Positions 1 to 7,536 of a stretch of DNA of 18,642 nucleotides are shown piece by piece. Below the pieces are notes generated by a model that was given only the letters and a program-made list of their open reading frames with translations, searched no databases and had not been told where the DNA came from. Numbering within the stretch: the first letter of the stretch is position 1; each line of letters starts with the position of its first letter. The stretch comes from Alphaproteobacteria bacterium (GTDB lineage: Bacteria > Pseudomonadota > Alphaproteobacteria > Rhizobiales > Aestuariivirgaceae). The DNA lies in the NCBI GenBank assembly GCA_005884715.1, contig VAZZ01000311.1, positions 1-18,642 of the forward strand, written 5' to 3'. Made by a program: the position numbers and the translations under genes.

Positions 1-520
1 CGGGAGGCAATGATGTCATCTTGCGGTCGGGAGGGGGTGAAGGAGGCATTCAATAGCAGAGAGGCCCGGTAGTATCCGAGAATGGCAGCGCCGGGCGATT
101 CGGCGTAGTCTGCAACCATGCAGTTTTTCTTGGGCTTTTTGTTGATTTTTTGTTTCAGGCTTACCCGTTCTGGTGCGTAATTGCGCCGCCCGGAAATCAC
201 CGATGAATATGCCGGAAGCGGTCAAATGATCCTTTGCGGCGCCTTGCCTTGTTCTTGACATGAGGTTCTTGGTAAGTCCGGCCACGATGCCTCACGGTAA
301 GCGCGATATCCCCAATCACAATGGTCGATCGCGATGAGCGGGATACTTGCGAAAAACCGGTACCCACTTTTTCGCAGGCCGTTCTATTGAGTTTCTTCAA
401 TTCAACGTCATGAAAGTGAAAGATTTTTATGTGTTGGAGCGAAATTGCGGCGGAGAACCGGATTCCGCCACTTCGCTTCTCGCTTTAATGAACTTCCTGA
501 CCTAACGAACCGCCGGGCGC
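1..520. other. Left-edge region with no recognisable gene
   Basis: This stretch carries only short open frames on both strands (for example an 89-codon minus-strand frame at 16-285). None resembles a protein I know, and none has a convincing ribosome binding site. Base composition becomes more AT-rich around 380-435, just before the membrane-protein gene at 521, so a promoter for that gene probably lies there, but I cannot point to clear -35/-10 boxes. The only structured element is the inverted repeat at 348-376, listed separately. A decayed gene remnant cannot be excluded. Confidence 0.6.
348..376. repeat. 9-bp perfect inverted repeat, Rhizobiales-like intergenic element
   Basis: TGCGAAAAA (348-356) and TTTTTCGCA (368-376) are perfect inverted arms around an 11-base loop containing the palindrome GGTACC. 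From memory, the core AAACCGGTACCCACTTTTT resembles a short palindromic repeat (AAACCGGTTCCCACTTTT-like) scattered between genes in many Rhizobiales genomes. I see only one copy here. It could also fold as a hairpin in a transcript leaving the left edge. Confidence 0.45.
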
Positions 521-2536
521 ATGGAGTATATTCAGCCTTATCTCGATCTCTTCACTCGGCATCCGGGCTGGGCGATCGCCATTGTTTTCCTTATCGCCTT
601 TGGCGAGGCGCTGCTGATCATCGGCCTGTTCGTACCCTCGACCGCGGTGCTGGTGGGGGCCGGCATGCTGGTTGGCACCGGACATCTCGCATTCTGGCCG
701 GTCTTCATCGCTGCCGCCTTCGGCGCGATTCTCGGCGATCAATTGTCCTATTGGGCCGGACGTCTATTCGGCGAACGGCTCAAAACCCTGTGGCCGCTCA
801 ATCGCTATCCCATACTGGTTTCGCGCAGTGAGGAATTCGTGCACAAGCATGGCGGCAAATCGATCGCCATCGGCCGCTTCGTCCCGGGCGTCAAGGCGGT
901 GGTGCCAGGCATTGTCGGCATGTTCGGCATGGGGCAGGCCTATTTCGCCGCGATCAATGTGTCCTCCAGCTTGTTCTGGACTGCGGCTCATGTGCTGCCC
1001 GGCATGCTGTTTGGACAGGTGCTGGCGATGGCGGGCGAGCTCAGCGAACGCCTCCTGATCGTGCTTCTGGTATTGCTCGTGCTGCTGGCGGTCGCCGGTT
1101 GGCTCATCCGCCTGTTCATCGGCGGCCTCGGCCCCATCCTCGAAAGCGGGCAGGATCGCTTCGCCGCCTGGGCGGCAAAACAGCCGGGCCAGTTCTGGCC
1201 TCGAATCGGCGCTGTCATTTCGCCCGCCCATCCGGGCTCGCTGGCGATCATCCTGTTTGCCGCCGTAGCGGTGACGGCGCTGATCGCCTTTCTCCACATC
1301 GTGAGCAGCGTGTTCGGCCAGTCGACGCTGATCGATGCCGATCTTTCAGTCCACAACATGATGCAGGGCCTTCGCAACGCGCCTGCCGACGAGATCATGA
1401 CCATCGTGACGATGCTGGGCGATGGGATGGTCATGATCGCGGTGGCCCTTGCTATGGTGGCCTGGCTCCTGTGGCGGCGCGAATGGCGCGTTGCCGCTGC
1501 CGCCTTCGTCACCATCTTCGCCGCCAGGCTCTTCATGCCGTTGATGAAACTGTGGCTGCAGCGACCGCGGCCGGTCGAATTGACCGGCTTGCCTGAGGTC
1601 TTCAGCTTTCCTTCCGGCCAGACAACTTTCGCCACCGTTACGCTCGGCGTCTTTGCCGTGCTGGCGACGCATGGTTTGCGCAGCTGGGGCAAGGCGGTGG
1701 TTTTTGCTGCCGCTGGCATTGCCATCATCGCCATTTCCTATTCGCGCATTTATCTTGGCGCCCACTGGATGTCGGATGTGCTGGGCGGCTTTCTGTTCGG
1801 CGCGGCGATGATCGCCGCTTTCGGTATCGCCATCGAGGCCGTGCCGTCGCGGCGCATCATGCCGCTCGGGCTCGGTATCGCCGCGTTTCTTGCTTTTGCG
1901 ATCACCGGCACGGTCCATATCTCGCGTGATTATCTGGCCAACGCGGAAATCTATGCGCCGCGCGAAGCGATCGTCCTCTATGACGAACGGCAATGGGAGC
2001 AAGGTTCCTGGGCAAGCCTGCCGCCCCGGCGCATCGATCTTGCCGGGCGCAGTGACGAAATGTTCAGCCTGCAATGGGCGGGCGAACTCTCGCCTCTCGA
2101 TGAGGCTTTGGCCAAAGACGGTTGGACCGAGGAGGGTAAATGGTCATGGACGCTGGGCCTTGCCTATCTCGATCCGAAGAGCGGTCTCAATGAGCTCACC
2201 CCCCGCCCGGCGCTGCATCAGGGCCGCATCGCCGAGATCACCTGGACCAAACCCATTGCGACCAACCCCGACCAACGCTTGGTTCTGCGCGCGTGGAAGA
2301 CCGATGTGATGATCGGCAAGTCGGACAAGACCTATCCAGCCTATGTAGTGAGCCTGATGCGCGAGCGCCTGCGCCGCGGCCTGAATTTCTATGCCGTCCC
2401 ATCGCCGCTTTACCCCGCACCGGCGGAGCTTGATGAGTTCTCGAACCTCGCGAGATCCATAGCTGATGTGAGGATCGTGCCGGCAAAGGGTCTCGATGCG
2501 AAGGACGGGTTGATGCTGATCGATGCCATGAAGTGA
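521..2536 (+). CDS. Three-part membrane protein: DedA + PAP2 phosphatase + LssY-like C-terminal domain
   Basis: This 671-residue inner-membrane protein is mostly hydrophobic up to about residue 470. Residues 1-200 match DedA (SNARE-associated/VTT) proteins, including the GRFVPGVKAVVP segment; DedA proteins are linked to undecaprenyl-phosphate or phospholipid translocation. Residues 260-440 match PAP2 lipid phosphatases: motif 1 KX6RP at K343-R350-P351 and motif 3 SRX5HX3D at R409, H415, D419. Motif 2, normally PSGH, reads PSGQ (Q367), so the general-acid histidine is missing. Residues 480-671 are soluble and resemble the LssY C-terminal domain. The likely role is handling lipid or prenyl phosphates, but phosphatase activity is uncertain. 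The ATG at 521 has only a weak upstream purine tract, and I chose it because DedA homology begins there. An NDUFA12-like gene follows 63 bases downstream. Confidence 0.85.
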   Translation: MEYIQPYLDLFTRHPGWAIAIVFLIAFGEALLIIGLFVPSTAVLVGAGMLVGTGHLAFWPVFIAAAFGAILGDQLSYWAGRLFGERLKTLWPLNRYPILVSRSEEFVHKHGGKSIAIGRFVPGVKAVVPGIVGMFGMGQAYFAAINVSSSLFWTAAHVLPGMLFGQVLAMAGELSERLLIVLLVLLVLLAVAGWLIRLFIGGLGPILESGQDRFAAWAAKQPGQFWPRIGAVISPAHPGSLAIILFAAVAVTALIAFLHIVSSVFGQSTLIDADLSVHNMMQGLRNAPADEIMTIVTMLGDGMVMIAVALAMVAWLLWRREWRVAAAAFVTIFAARLFMPLMKLWLQRPRPVELTGLPEVFSFPSGQTTFATVTLGVFAVLATHGLRSWGKAVVFAAAGIAIIAISYSRIYLGAHWMSDVLGGFLFGAAMIAAFGIAIEAVPSRRIMPLGLGIAAFLAFAITGTVHISRDYLANAEIYAPREAIVLYDERQWEQGSWASLPPRRIDLAGRSDEMFSLQWAGELSPLDEALAKDGWTEEGKWSWTLGLAYLDPKSGLNELTPRPALHQGRIAEITWTKPIATNPDQRLVLRAWKTDVMIGKSDKTYPAYVVSLMRERLRRGLNFYAVPSPLYPAPAELDEFSNLARSIADVRIVPAKGLDAKDGLMLIDAMK

Positions 2537-2599
2537 CCTATTTGCAAGGCTGGACAAAACCCGCCAATTCAGCCATTCAAAGCCCGAAAGGCATGTGAT

Positions 2600-3001
2600 G
2601 TGATCAACTTCCTCAAGCAGTTTTTCTCCTGGTGGAACGGGCAGACGCTCGGTTTGCGCTTCTATACGTGGCGTAAGGGTGAATTTGTCGGCCAGGATGA
2701 ATTCGGCAACCTTTATTACCGGGCACCCTCGGCGCTGCCGCAATCGATCGCCGAGCGCCGCTGGGTCGTCTATAATGGCTATGCCGAAGCTTCGATGATC
2801 CCGCCCGGCTGGCATGCCTGGATGCATCACCGCGACGCCAATCCGCCGAGCAAGTCTGACTACAGGCCGCGTGAGTGGGAAAAGCCGCACCAGCCCAATT
2901 TGACCGGAACTGCCCAGGCCTATCGCCCGCCGGGCAGCATCATTGGCAGCGCCAGGCCCAAGCCTGCGAAACCCGACTATGAAGCCTGGCGGCCGGAATA
3001 G
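2600..3001 (+). CDS. NADH:ubiquinone oxidoreductase NDUFA12-family subunit
   Basis: This 133-residue protein matches the NDUFA12 (17.2 kDa) accessory subunit of respiratory complex I, which occurs in mitochondria and alphaproteobacteria. Family hallmarks are visible: WWNGQTLG near the N-terminus, a DEFGNLYY segment, RRWVVYNGYAEAS in the middle, and REWEKPHQPNLTG followed by YRPPGS near the C-terminus. The length is normal. It should sit peripherally on the matrix-like (cytoplasmic) arm of complex I. The start is GTG at 2600. The ATG two bases earlier is out of frame and meets TGA at once, so GTG is the only start that keeps the conserved N-terminus. mlaD begins 92 bases downstream. Confidence 0.93.
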   Translation: MINFLKQFFSWWNGQTLGLRFYTWRKGEFVGQDEFGNLYYRAPSALPQSIAERRWVVYNGYAEASMIPPGWHAWMHHRDANPPSKSDYRPREWEKPHQPNLTGTAQAYRPPGSIIGSARPKPAKPDYEAWRPE

Positions 3002-3093
3002 GACATTCTATCCGGCCCGCTGCTGCCACAATTTGCGGGTTGTCTCGAATCCCTAAAGCCCGCTACATGGCCGGGTGGGCAAGGGACTGAATA

Positions 3094-3651
3094 ATGAAAA
3101 ACACCACCGTTGAAACCGCCATTGGCGCGCTCGTCATCCTGATCGCTGCCGGCTTCTTCGCTCTTGCCTACACGACATCGGGCAAGGGCAACACCACGGG
3201 CGGCTACACGCTCAAGGCCGAGTTCGACAACATTGCCGGCGTCAATACCGGCACCGATGTCCGCCTCGCCGGCATCAAGGTGGGAACCGTCGTCGGCCAG
3301 ACGCTGAATCCGGAAAATTACCAGGCGGTCGTCACCATGTCGATCGATCCCAAGGTGAAACTCACCGACGATACAACGGCCAAGGTGACATCCGAAGGTC
3401 TGCTCGGCTCGAATTTCATAGCACTCGATCCCGGCGGTTCGGAGGTCGTCCTCGCCGATGGCGGGCAGATCACCAATACGCAGGGCGCAGTCGATATCTG
3501 GACCCTGATCTCGACGGCCATGTTCGACAGCGGCAAAGGCAAGGGCGGGAGTGGTGGCAGTGGCGGTGGTGAAGGTGGCAGAAATAAGCCGGCCGGGAAT
3601 GCGCCGGCGCAGACGGCCCCAGAGCCCGTACCGGAAACCCAGCCGCAATGA
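3094..3651 (+). CDS. mlaD: MlaD-family lipid-transport substrate-binding protein
   Basis: This 185-residue protein has one N-terminal membrane anchor (about residues 8-28) and an MCE/MlaD domain (about 38-116), with the typical FDNIAGVNTGTDVRLAGIKVG and EGLLGSNFIALDPGG segments. A low-complexity Gly/Ser then Pro/Glu tail starts near residue 145. MlaD proteins sit in the inner membrane facing the periplasm. They form a hexameric ring on the MlaFEB ABC transporter and move phospholipids between the membranes to keep outer-membrane asymmetry. No mlaE or mlaF lies in the window, so its partners must be elsewhere. A ribosome binding site (AAGGGA) precedes the ATG by about 9 bases. The TGA stop overlaps the next gene's ATG, so translation of the two is probably coupled. 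Confidence 0.92.
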   Translation: MKNTTVETAIGALVILIAAGFFALAYTTSGKGNTTGGYTLKAEFDNIAGVNTGTDVRLAGIKVGTVVGQTLNPENYQAVVTMSIDPKVKLTDDTTAKVTSEGLLGSNFIALDPGGSEVVLADGGQITNTQGAVDIWTLISTAMFDSGKGKGGSGGSGGGEGGRNKPAGNAPAQTAPEPVPETQPQ

Positions 3652-4409
3652 TGGCAGAGGCCTCACGCCGCCAGAGCTGGTCGGCCTCGTCCTATGACGC
3701 GCATGCGCGCTTCGTCTCCGATCTGGCGGATGGCGTCCTCGACTGGCTCGCCGCCCAGGCGCGCGAGCGCATCCTCGATCTCGGCTGCGGCGATGGCGTA
3801 TTGACGGCCGAGCTTGCCGCCTTGGGCGCCAAAGTCGTGGGCGTCGATTCGAGTGAAGATTTCGTCGAGGCGTGCCAGGCGCGCGGACTCGATGTCCGGT
3901 TGATGGATGGCGAGGCGCTGACCTTCGAGAATGAATTCGACGCAGTGTTCTCCAATGCAGCACTGCACTGGATGACCCGTCCCGAGCGAGTGATCTCGCG
4001 CGTAAGGCAAGCGCTCAGGCCTGAGGGCCGTTTTGTGGCGGAGTTCGGCGGGCACGGCAATGTCGCGGCGATCATGACGGCACTCGAGGCGACGGCGGTG
4101 CGCCATGGTGTCGACTCATCGCTGGCGCATCCTTCGTTCTTTCCCACTGTCGAGATTTATCAGGCCATGCTGGAGGAGCAGGGCTTCGAGGTGAAGCGCA
4201 TCGCGCTCATCCCGCGCCCGACACTGCTCAAGACCGGCATGGCGGCCTGGCTCAAGCTATTCCGCAAGCCCTTCTTCGACCAGTTCGGCGCGAGCGCCGA
4301 TCAGGTGTTGCGTGAGACCGAGGATCTGCTGCGCTTCGCTTTATGTGATGCCCATGGTAACTGGACGGCGGATTATGTGCGTTTGCGTGTCGAGGCGAAG
4401 AAATCATGA
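3648..4409 (+). CDS. Class I SAM-dependent methyltransferase (Tam/BioC-like)
   Basis: This 253-residue protein has a Rossmann methyltransferase fold. Motif I, ILDLGCGDG (residues 42-50), binds S-adenosylmethionine. VVGVDSSEDF carries the acidic residue at the end of strand 2, and FDAVFSNAALHWM is the post-II/III segment typical of trans-aconitate methyltransferase (Tam) and BioC relatives. A C-terminal part of about 100 residues probably determines the substrate, which cannot be read from the sequence. The gene overlaps mlaD by ATGA at its start and the DUF2155 gene by ATGA at its end, so it lies in a tightly coupled three-gene unit. A role tied to the envelope or to complex I (an NDUFA12-type gene is two genes upstream) is speculation from context. 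Confidence 0.85.
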   Translation: MMAEASRRQSWSASSYDAHARFVSDLADGVLDWLAAQARERILDLGCGDGVLTAELAALGAKVVGVDSSEDFVEACQARGLDVRLMDGEALTFENEFDAVFSNAALHWMTRPERVISRVRQALRPEGRFVAEFGGHGNVAAIMTALEATAVRHGVDSSLAHPSFFPTVEIYQAMLEEQGFEVKRIALIPRPTLLKTGMAAWLKLFRKPFFDQFGASADQVLRETEDLLRFALCDAHGNWTADYVRLRVEAKKS

Positions 4410-4849
4410 GACGTTCGCTAGTGGCTCTGGTCGTGCTCGCCGCCGCGACACCGGTTGGGGCCGAGCGTGTTTCCAACCCGGTCGCGGTTTTTGCCGGCCT
4501 CGACAAGATCACCGGCCTTACCACCACCTTTGAAGCCACGATCGGTGAGGAGAAGCGCTTCGGCGGGCTCTTCGTCAAGGCCGATGCCTGCTACACGCGC
4601 GACGTCACCGAGGAACCCAAGACGACGTCCTTCGTCGAAGTCGAGGAAATCGAACCCGACGATACGCGCAAGAAAATCTTCTCCGGCTGGATGTTTGCGG
4701 AAAGCCCGGGCCTAAGCGCCGTCGAACATCCGATCTATGATGTCTGGCTGACCGGCTGCCGCGATCCGAATGCACCACCCCCAGTAGTCGAGCAGGTGCC
4801 CGATACGCCACCCCAGGACGACGGGCAGGAGGATCATCCGGAAGATTAA
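4406..4849 (+). CDS. DUF2155 exported protein
   Basis: This 147-residue protein has a clear signal peptide (about residues 1-19, ending VGAE) and is predicted to be periplasmic. The core matches the alphaproteobacterial DUF2155 family: VFAGLDKITG, a TTFEATIGE segment, FGGLFVKADACYTRD, then IFSGWMFAESPGLSAVEHPIYDVWLTGC. Two cysteines (in ADACYTR and LTGCRD) are positioned as a likely disulfide pair. The C-terminal 25 residues are Pro/Asp/Glu-rich. No biochemical function is established for this family as far as I know. The ATG overlaps the methyltransferase stop, and an amidase gene starts 11 bases after its TAA. In related genomes I recall this gene lying close to aat; here an amidase separates them. 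Confidence 0.88.
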   Translation: MRRSLVALVVLAAATPVGAERVSNPVAVFAGLDKITGLTTTFEATIGEEKRFGGLFVKADACYTRDVTEEPKTTSFVEVEEIEPDDTRKKIFSGWMFAESPGLSAVEHPIYDVWLTGCRDPNAPPPVVEQVPDTPPQDDGQEDHPED

Positions 4850-4863
4850 GGTGTCATGGCTTG
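4847..4863 (+). promoter_or_regulatory. Ribosome binding site that fixes a TTG start
   Basis: AAGGTG (4847-4852) lies 8 bases before TTG at 4861. The nearby ATG at 4856 reaches TGA after one more codon, and the GTG at 4851 is in another frame. The TTG is therefore the only start that fits both the spacing and the conserved amidase N-terminus (FHLVEASIAEL). Confidence 0.55.
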
Positions 4864-6879
4864 ACCGCTTTTCATCTCGTCGAAGCCTCGATTGCCGAAT
4901 TGCGCGCGGCGCTTGAGCGGGGCGTTGTTACCAGCGTTGAGCTTGTCGGCGCTTATTTGCGCCGCATCGCTTATTATGACCGCCACGGCATCACCCTCAA
5001 CGCCGTTCCGGTGCTTGATCCTCAGATGTTCGAATCAGCGGCCGCTTCCGACCAACGCCGCCGCAAGGGCAAGGTCCTCAGTCCGCTGGATGGCATTCCC
5101 TACACCGCCAAGGACAGCTATCGGGTAAAGGGCCTCACCGTTGCCGCCGGCTCGCCCGCTTTCGAGCGGCTGGTCGCAGGCGATGATGCTTTCGCCATCG
5201 AGAGACTGCGTGCCGCCGGCGCCATCCTCATCGGGCTCACTAACATGCCGCCCATGGCCAATGGCGGCATGCAGCGGGGTGTCTATGGCCGTGCCGAAAG
5301 CCCTTACAATGGCGACTATCTCACCGCCGCCTTCGCATCGGGCTCTTCCAACGGGTCGGGCACCGTGACGGCGGCGAGTTTTGCGGCTTTCGGACTCGGC
5401 GAAGAAACATGGTCCTCGGGCCGGGCGCCAGCGTCCAACAACGCACTCGTGGCCTATACGCCCTCGCGCGGTGTGATCTCGCTGCGCGGCAACTGGCCGC
5501 TGGTGCCGACGATGGATGTGGTGGTGCCGCATACCCGCAATGTCGATGATTTGCTCGAGCTGCTCGATGTGATCGTCGCTGATGATCCGACACCACGCGG
5601 CGACTTCTGGCGCGCGCAACCCTGGCTGAAGATCCCTGCAAGCTCCACGCTGCGGCCGGAGAGCTACAAGGAAATCGCGGCCGCTGGCTCCCTGCGCGGC
5701 ATGCGGCTCGGCGTACCGCGCATGTATATCGGGCGCGATACTAAGGCCGACAGGCCGATCGAGACGCGCCCTTCACTACTGGCGCTGTGGGAGCAGGCCG
5801 CGCGCGAACTCGAGAGCCTGGGAGCCCGGATGATCGAGGTCGATTTCCCGGTCGTCTCGAATTATGAGCGCGACCGTCCCGGCGCGCGCTCGATGATCGA
5901 CAGGGGCCTCGTGCCCAAGGGCTTTACCGGGCATGAGCTTGGACTATTATGCGCCTGGGCCTTCGATGATTTCCTGCGCTCGAACGCGGACCCAGCGCTC
6001 AGGGATCTGGCCTCGGTCGATGCCAACAAGATCTTTCCCTCGCCCCCCGGGGCACTTCCCGACCGCTACGGCGATGATGCGGGTCTCGGTTTTCATGTCG
6101 AACTGGCGAAGAAGGGATTGCCGCCTCTGGCGGAGATTCCGGACATTGAAGCGGGCATCAGGGGACTGGAGGCGACAAGGCGGATCGATTTCGAGGACTG
6201 GATGGACGCTCACAAGCTCGATGCCGTCGTGTTCCCGGCGGTCGCCGATGTCGGCAGGGCCGATGCTGATGTGAACGAAGCATCGGCAGACCTCGCCTGG
6301 CGCAACGGAACCTGGGTCGCCAATGGCAATCTCGTCTGGCGCCATCTTGGTATTCCGACTGTCACGGTGCCGATGGGGATCATGGCCGATATCGGCATGC
6401 CGGTCGGCATGACGATGGCGGGAAAGGCCTATGACGACACGCGTCTCTTGCGCTGTGCGGCCGAATTCGATCGCTCGGCGAAGCTTCGCGCCGCACCTCC
6501 GCGCACCCCGGCACTGCCCGATGACGTGTTCGTTGCCCGCGATACATCAGATTACTCGGCGGGCTCTGGCCTGAAACTGGCGATCCGTGCCGAGACCCGA
6601 GCCATCGATGACGCCTTCGATGAAGTGACGGTGCAGATCGAAGTGACGCCGGAGATTGATATCGAAGAGGCGACGATCAAGATCCATGTCAATGGCGAGG
6701 AGGCCGAAATTCTCATCCATGGTCCGGTCTATAAAGCACGCAGGATCGTGGCGTCGGCCGAGCACAGAGCGATCCACAGCGTGTGGCGCAAGCCTTATGG
6801 ATCGATCGTCACTGCCGTGATCCGGCTAATGGATGGACGCAGCGCCGGCGCGTTCGCCGTCACCGGCGGCATCATGTGA
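4861..6879 (+). CDS. Amidase-signature family hydrolase with C-terminal extension
   Basis: This 672-residue protein belongs to the amidase signature family, which hydrolyses amides through a Ser-cisSer-Lys triad. Lys84 lies in DGIPYTAKDSY. Ser162 lies in the ASGSSNGSG loop and Ser186 in the nucleophile segment. The 24-residue spacing between the two serines equals that in fatty acid amide hydrolase (217 to 241). The nucleophile segment reads EETWSSG instead of the usual DTGGSI, so this is a divergent subgroup. After the amidase core (to about residue 540), some 120 residues rich in predicted beta strands form an extension I cannot name. There is no signal peptide, so it is probably cytoplasmic. 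The substrate is unknown. It is the last gene of the plus-strand block and ends 6 bases from the convergent aat gene, leaving no room for a normal terminator. Confidence 0.88.
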   Translation: MTAFHLVEASIAELRAALERGVVTSVELVGAYLRRIAYYDRHGITLNAVPVLDPQMFESAAASDQRRRKGKVLSPLDGIPYTAKDSYRVKGLTVAAGSPAFERLVAGDDAFAIERLRAAGAILIGLTNMPPMANGGMQRGVYGRAESPYNGDYLTAAFASGSSNGSGTVTAASFAAFGLGEETWSSGRAPASNNALVAYTPSRGVISLRGNWPLVPTMDVVVPHTRNVDDLLELLDVIVADDPTPRGDFWRAQPWLKIPASSTLRPESYKEIAAAGSLRGMRLGVPRMYIGRDTKADRPIETRPSLLALWEQAARELESLGARMIEVDFPVVSNYERDRPGARSMIDRGLVPKGFTGHELGLLCAWAFDDFLRSNADPALRDLASVDANKIFPSPPGALPDRYGDDAGLGFHVELAKKGLPPLAEIPDIEAGIRGLEATRRIDFEDWMDAHKLDAVVFPAVADVGRADADVNEASADLAWRNGTWVANGNLVWRHLGIPTVTVPMGIMADIGMPVGMTMAGKAYDDTRLLRCAAEFDRSAKLRAAPPRTPALPDDVFVARDTSDYSAGSGLKLAIRAETRAIDDAFDEVTVQIEVTPEIDIEEATIKIHVNGEEAEILIHGPVYKARRIVASAEHRAIHSVWRKPYGSIVTAVIRLMDGRSAGAFAVTGGIM

Positions 6880-6885
6880 AGTTGT

Positions 6886-7536
6886 CTAAACCGCACCACG
6901 CGCCAAGCGCAGCACCGCTTCGGGATCGCGGTCGCCCTGGAACTTGAAGAATTCGGCGTCCGCCTCGATCGCCTGCTCGAGGAGCACGTGATAGGCGGCC
7001 CGGCTTATGCTGCGCGCCCCCAGGCTTTCGAGATGCGGCGTGGTGAATTGTGCATCGAGCAGGTGGAAGCCGCCGGCTTTGAGGCGCGCCACCAGATGGA
7101 CGAGCGCCACCTTGCTGGCATCGGGTTCGCGCGAGAACATGCTTTCGCCGAAGAAGGCGCCCCCGATCCTGACACCATAGAGCCCGCCGACAAGCCGGTT
7201 GCTGCGCCAGCATTCGATCGAATGGCAGCAGCCCATCCTGTAGAGCTGGCCGTACAGCGATTTGATGCGCTGGTTGATCCAGGTCGTCTTGCGGTCCGGC
7301 GCCTTTTCGGCGCAGGCCGCGATGACATCGTTGAAGGCGGTATCTACGCGCACATCGAACCGGCGCTGGCGGATGCGCTTGCGCAAGGAACGCGAGATCC
7401 TGAGGTCATCGAGCGGGAATATGCCGCGCTCCTCCGGCTCCACCCAGTACAGCGCATTGTCCTCGGCACTTTCCGCCATCGGGAAAATCCCGGCGGCATA
7501 GGCCTTGAGCAGGATCTGCGGCGTGATGGTGGACAT
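6886..7536 (-). CDS. aat: Leucyl/phenylalanyl-tRNA--protein transferase
   Basis: This 216-residue cytoplasmic enzyme transfers Leu or Phe from aminoacyl-tRNA to proteins with N-terminal Lys or Arg, marking them for ClpS/ClpAP (N-degron pathway). Family features are clear: the N-terminal LLKAYAAGIFPMAE, YWVEPEERGIFPL, HSIECWR and GGLYGVRIGGAFFGESMFSR blocks, then DAQFTTPHLESLGA near the end. The length is normal for alphaproteobacteria. The start ATG shares its A with the accC TGA stop (TGATG), so translation is probably coupled to accC. The 3' end faces the amidase gene tail-to-tail. Confidence 0.96.
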   Translation of the reverse strand: MSTITPQILLKAYAAGIFPMAESAEDNALYWVEPEERGIFPLDDLRISRSLRKRIRQRRFDVRVDTAFNDVIAACAEKAPDRKTTWINQRIKSLYGQLYRMGCCHSIECWRSNRLVGGLYGVRIGGAFFGESMFSREPDASKVALVHLVARLKAGGFHLLDAQFTTPHLESLGARSISRAAYHVLLEQAIEADAEFFKFQGDRDPEAVLRLARGAV

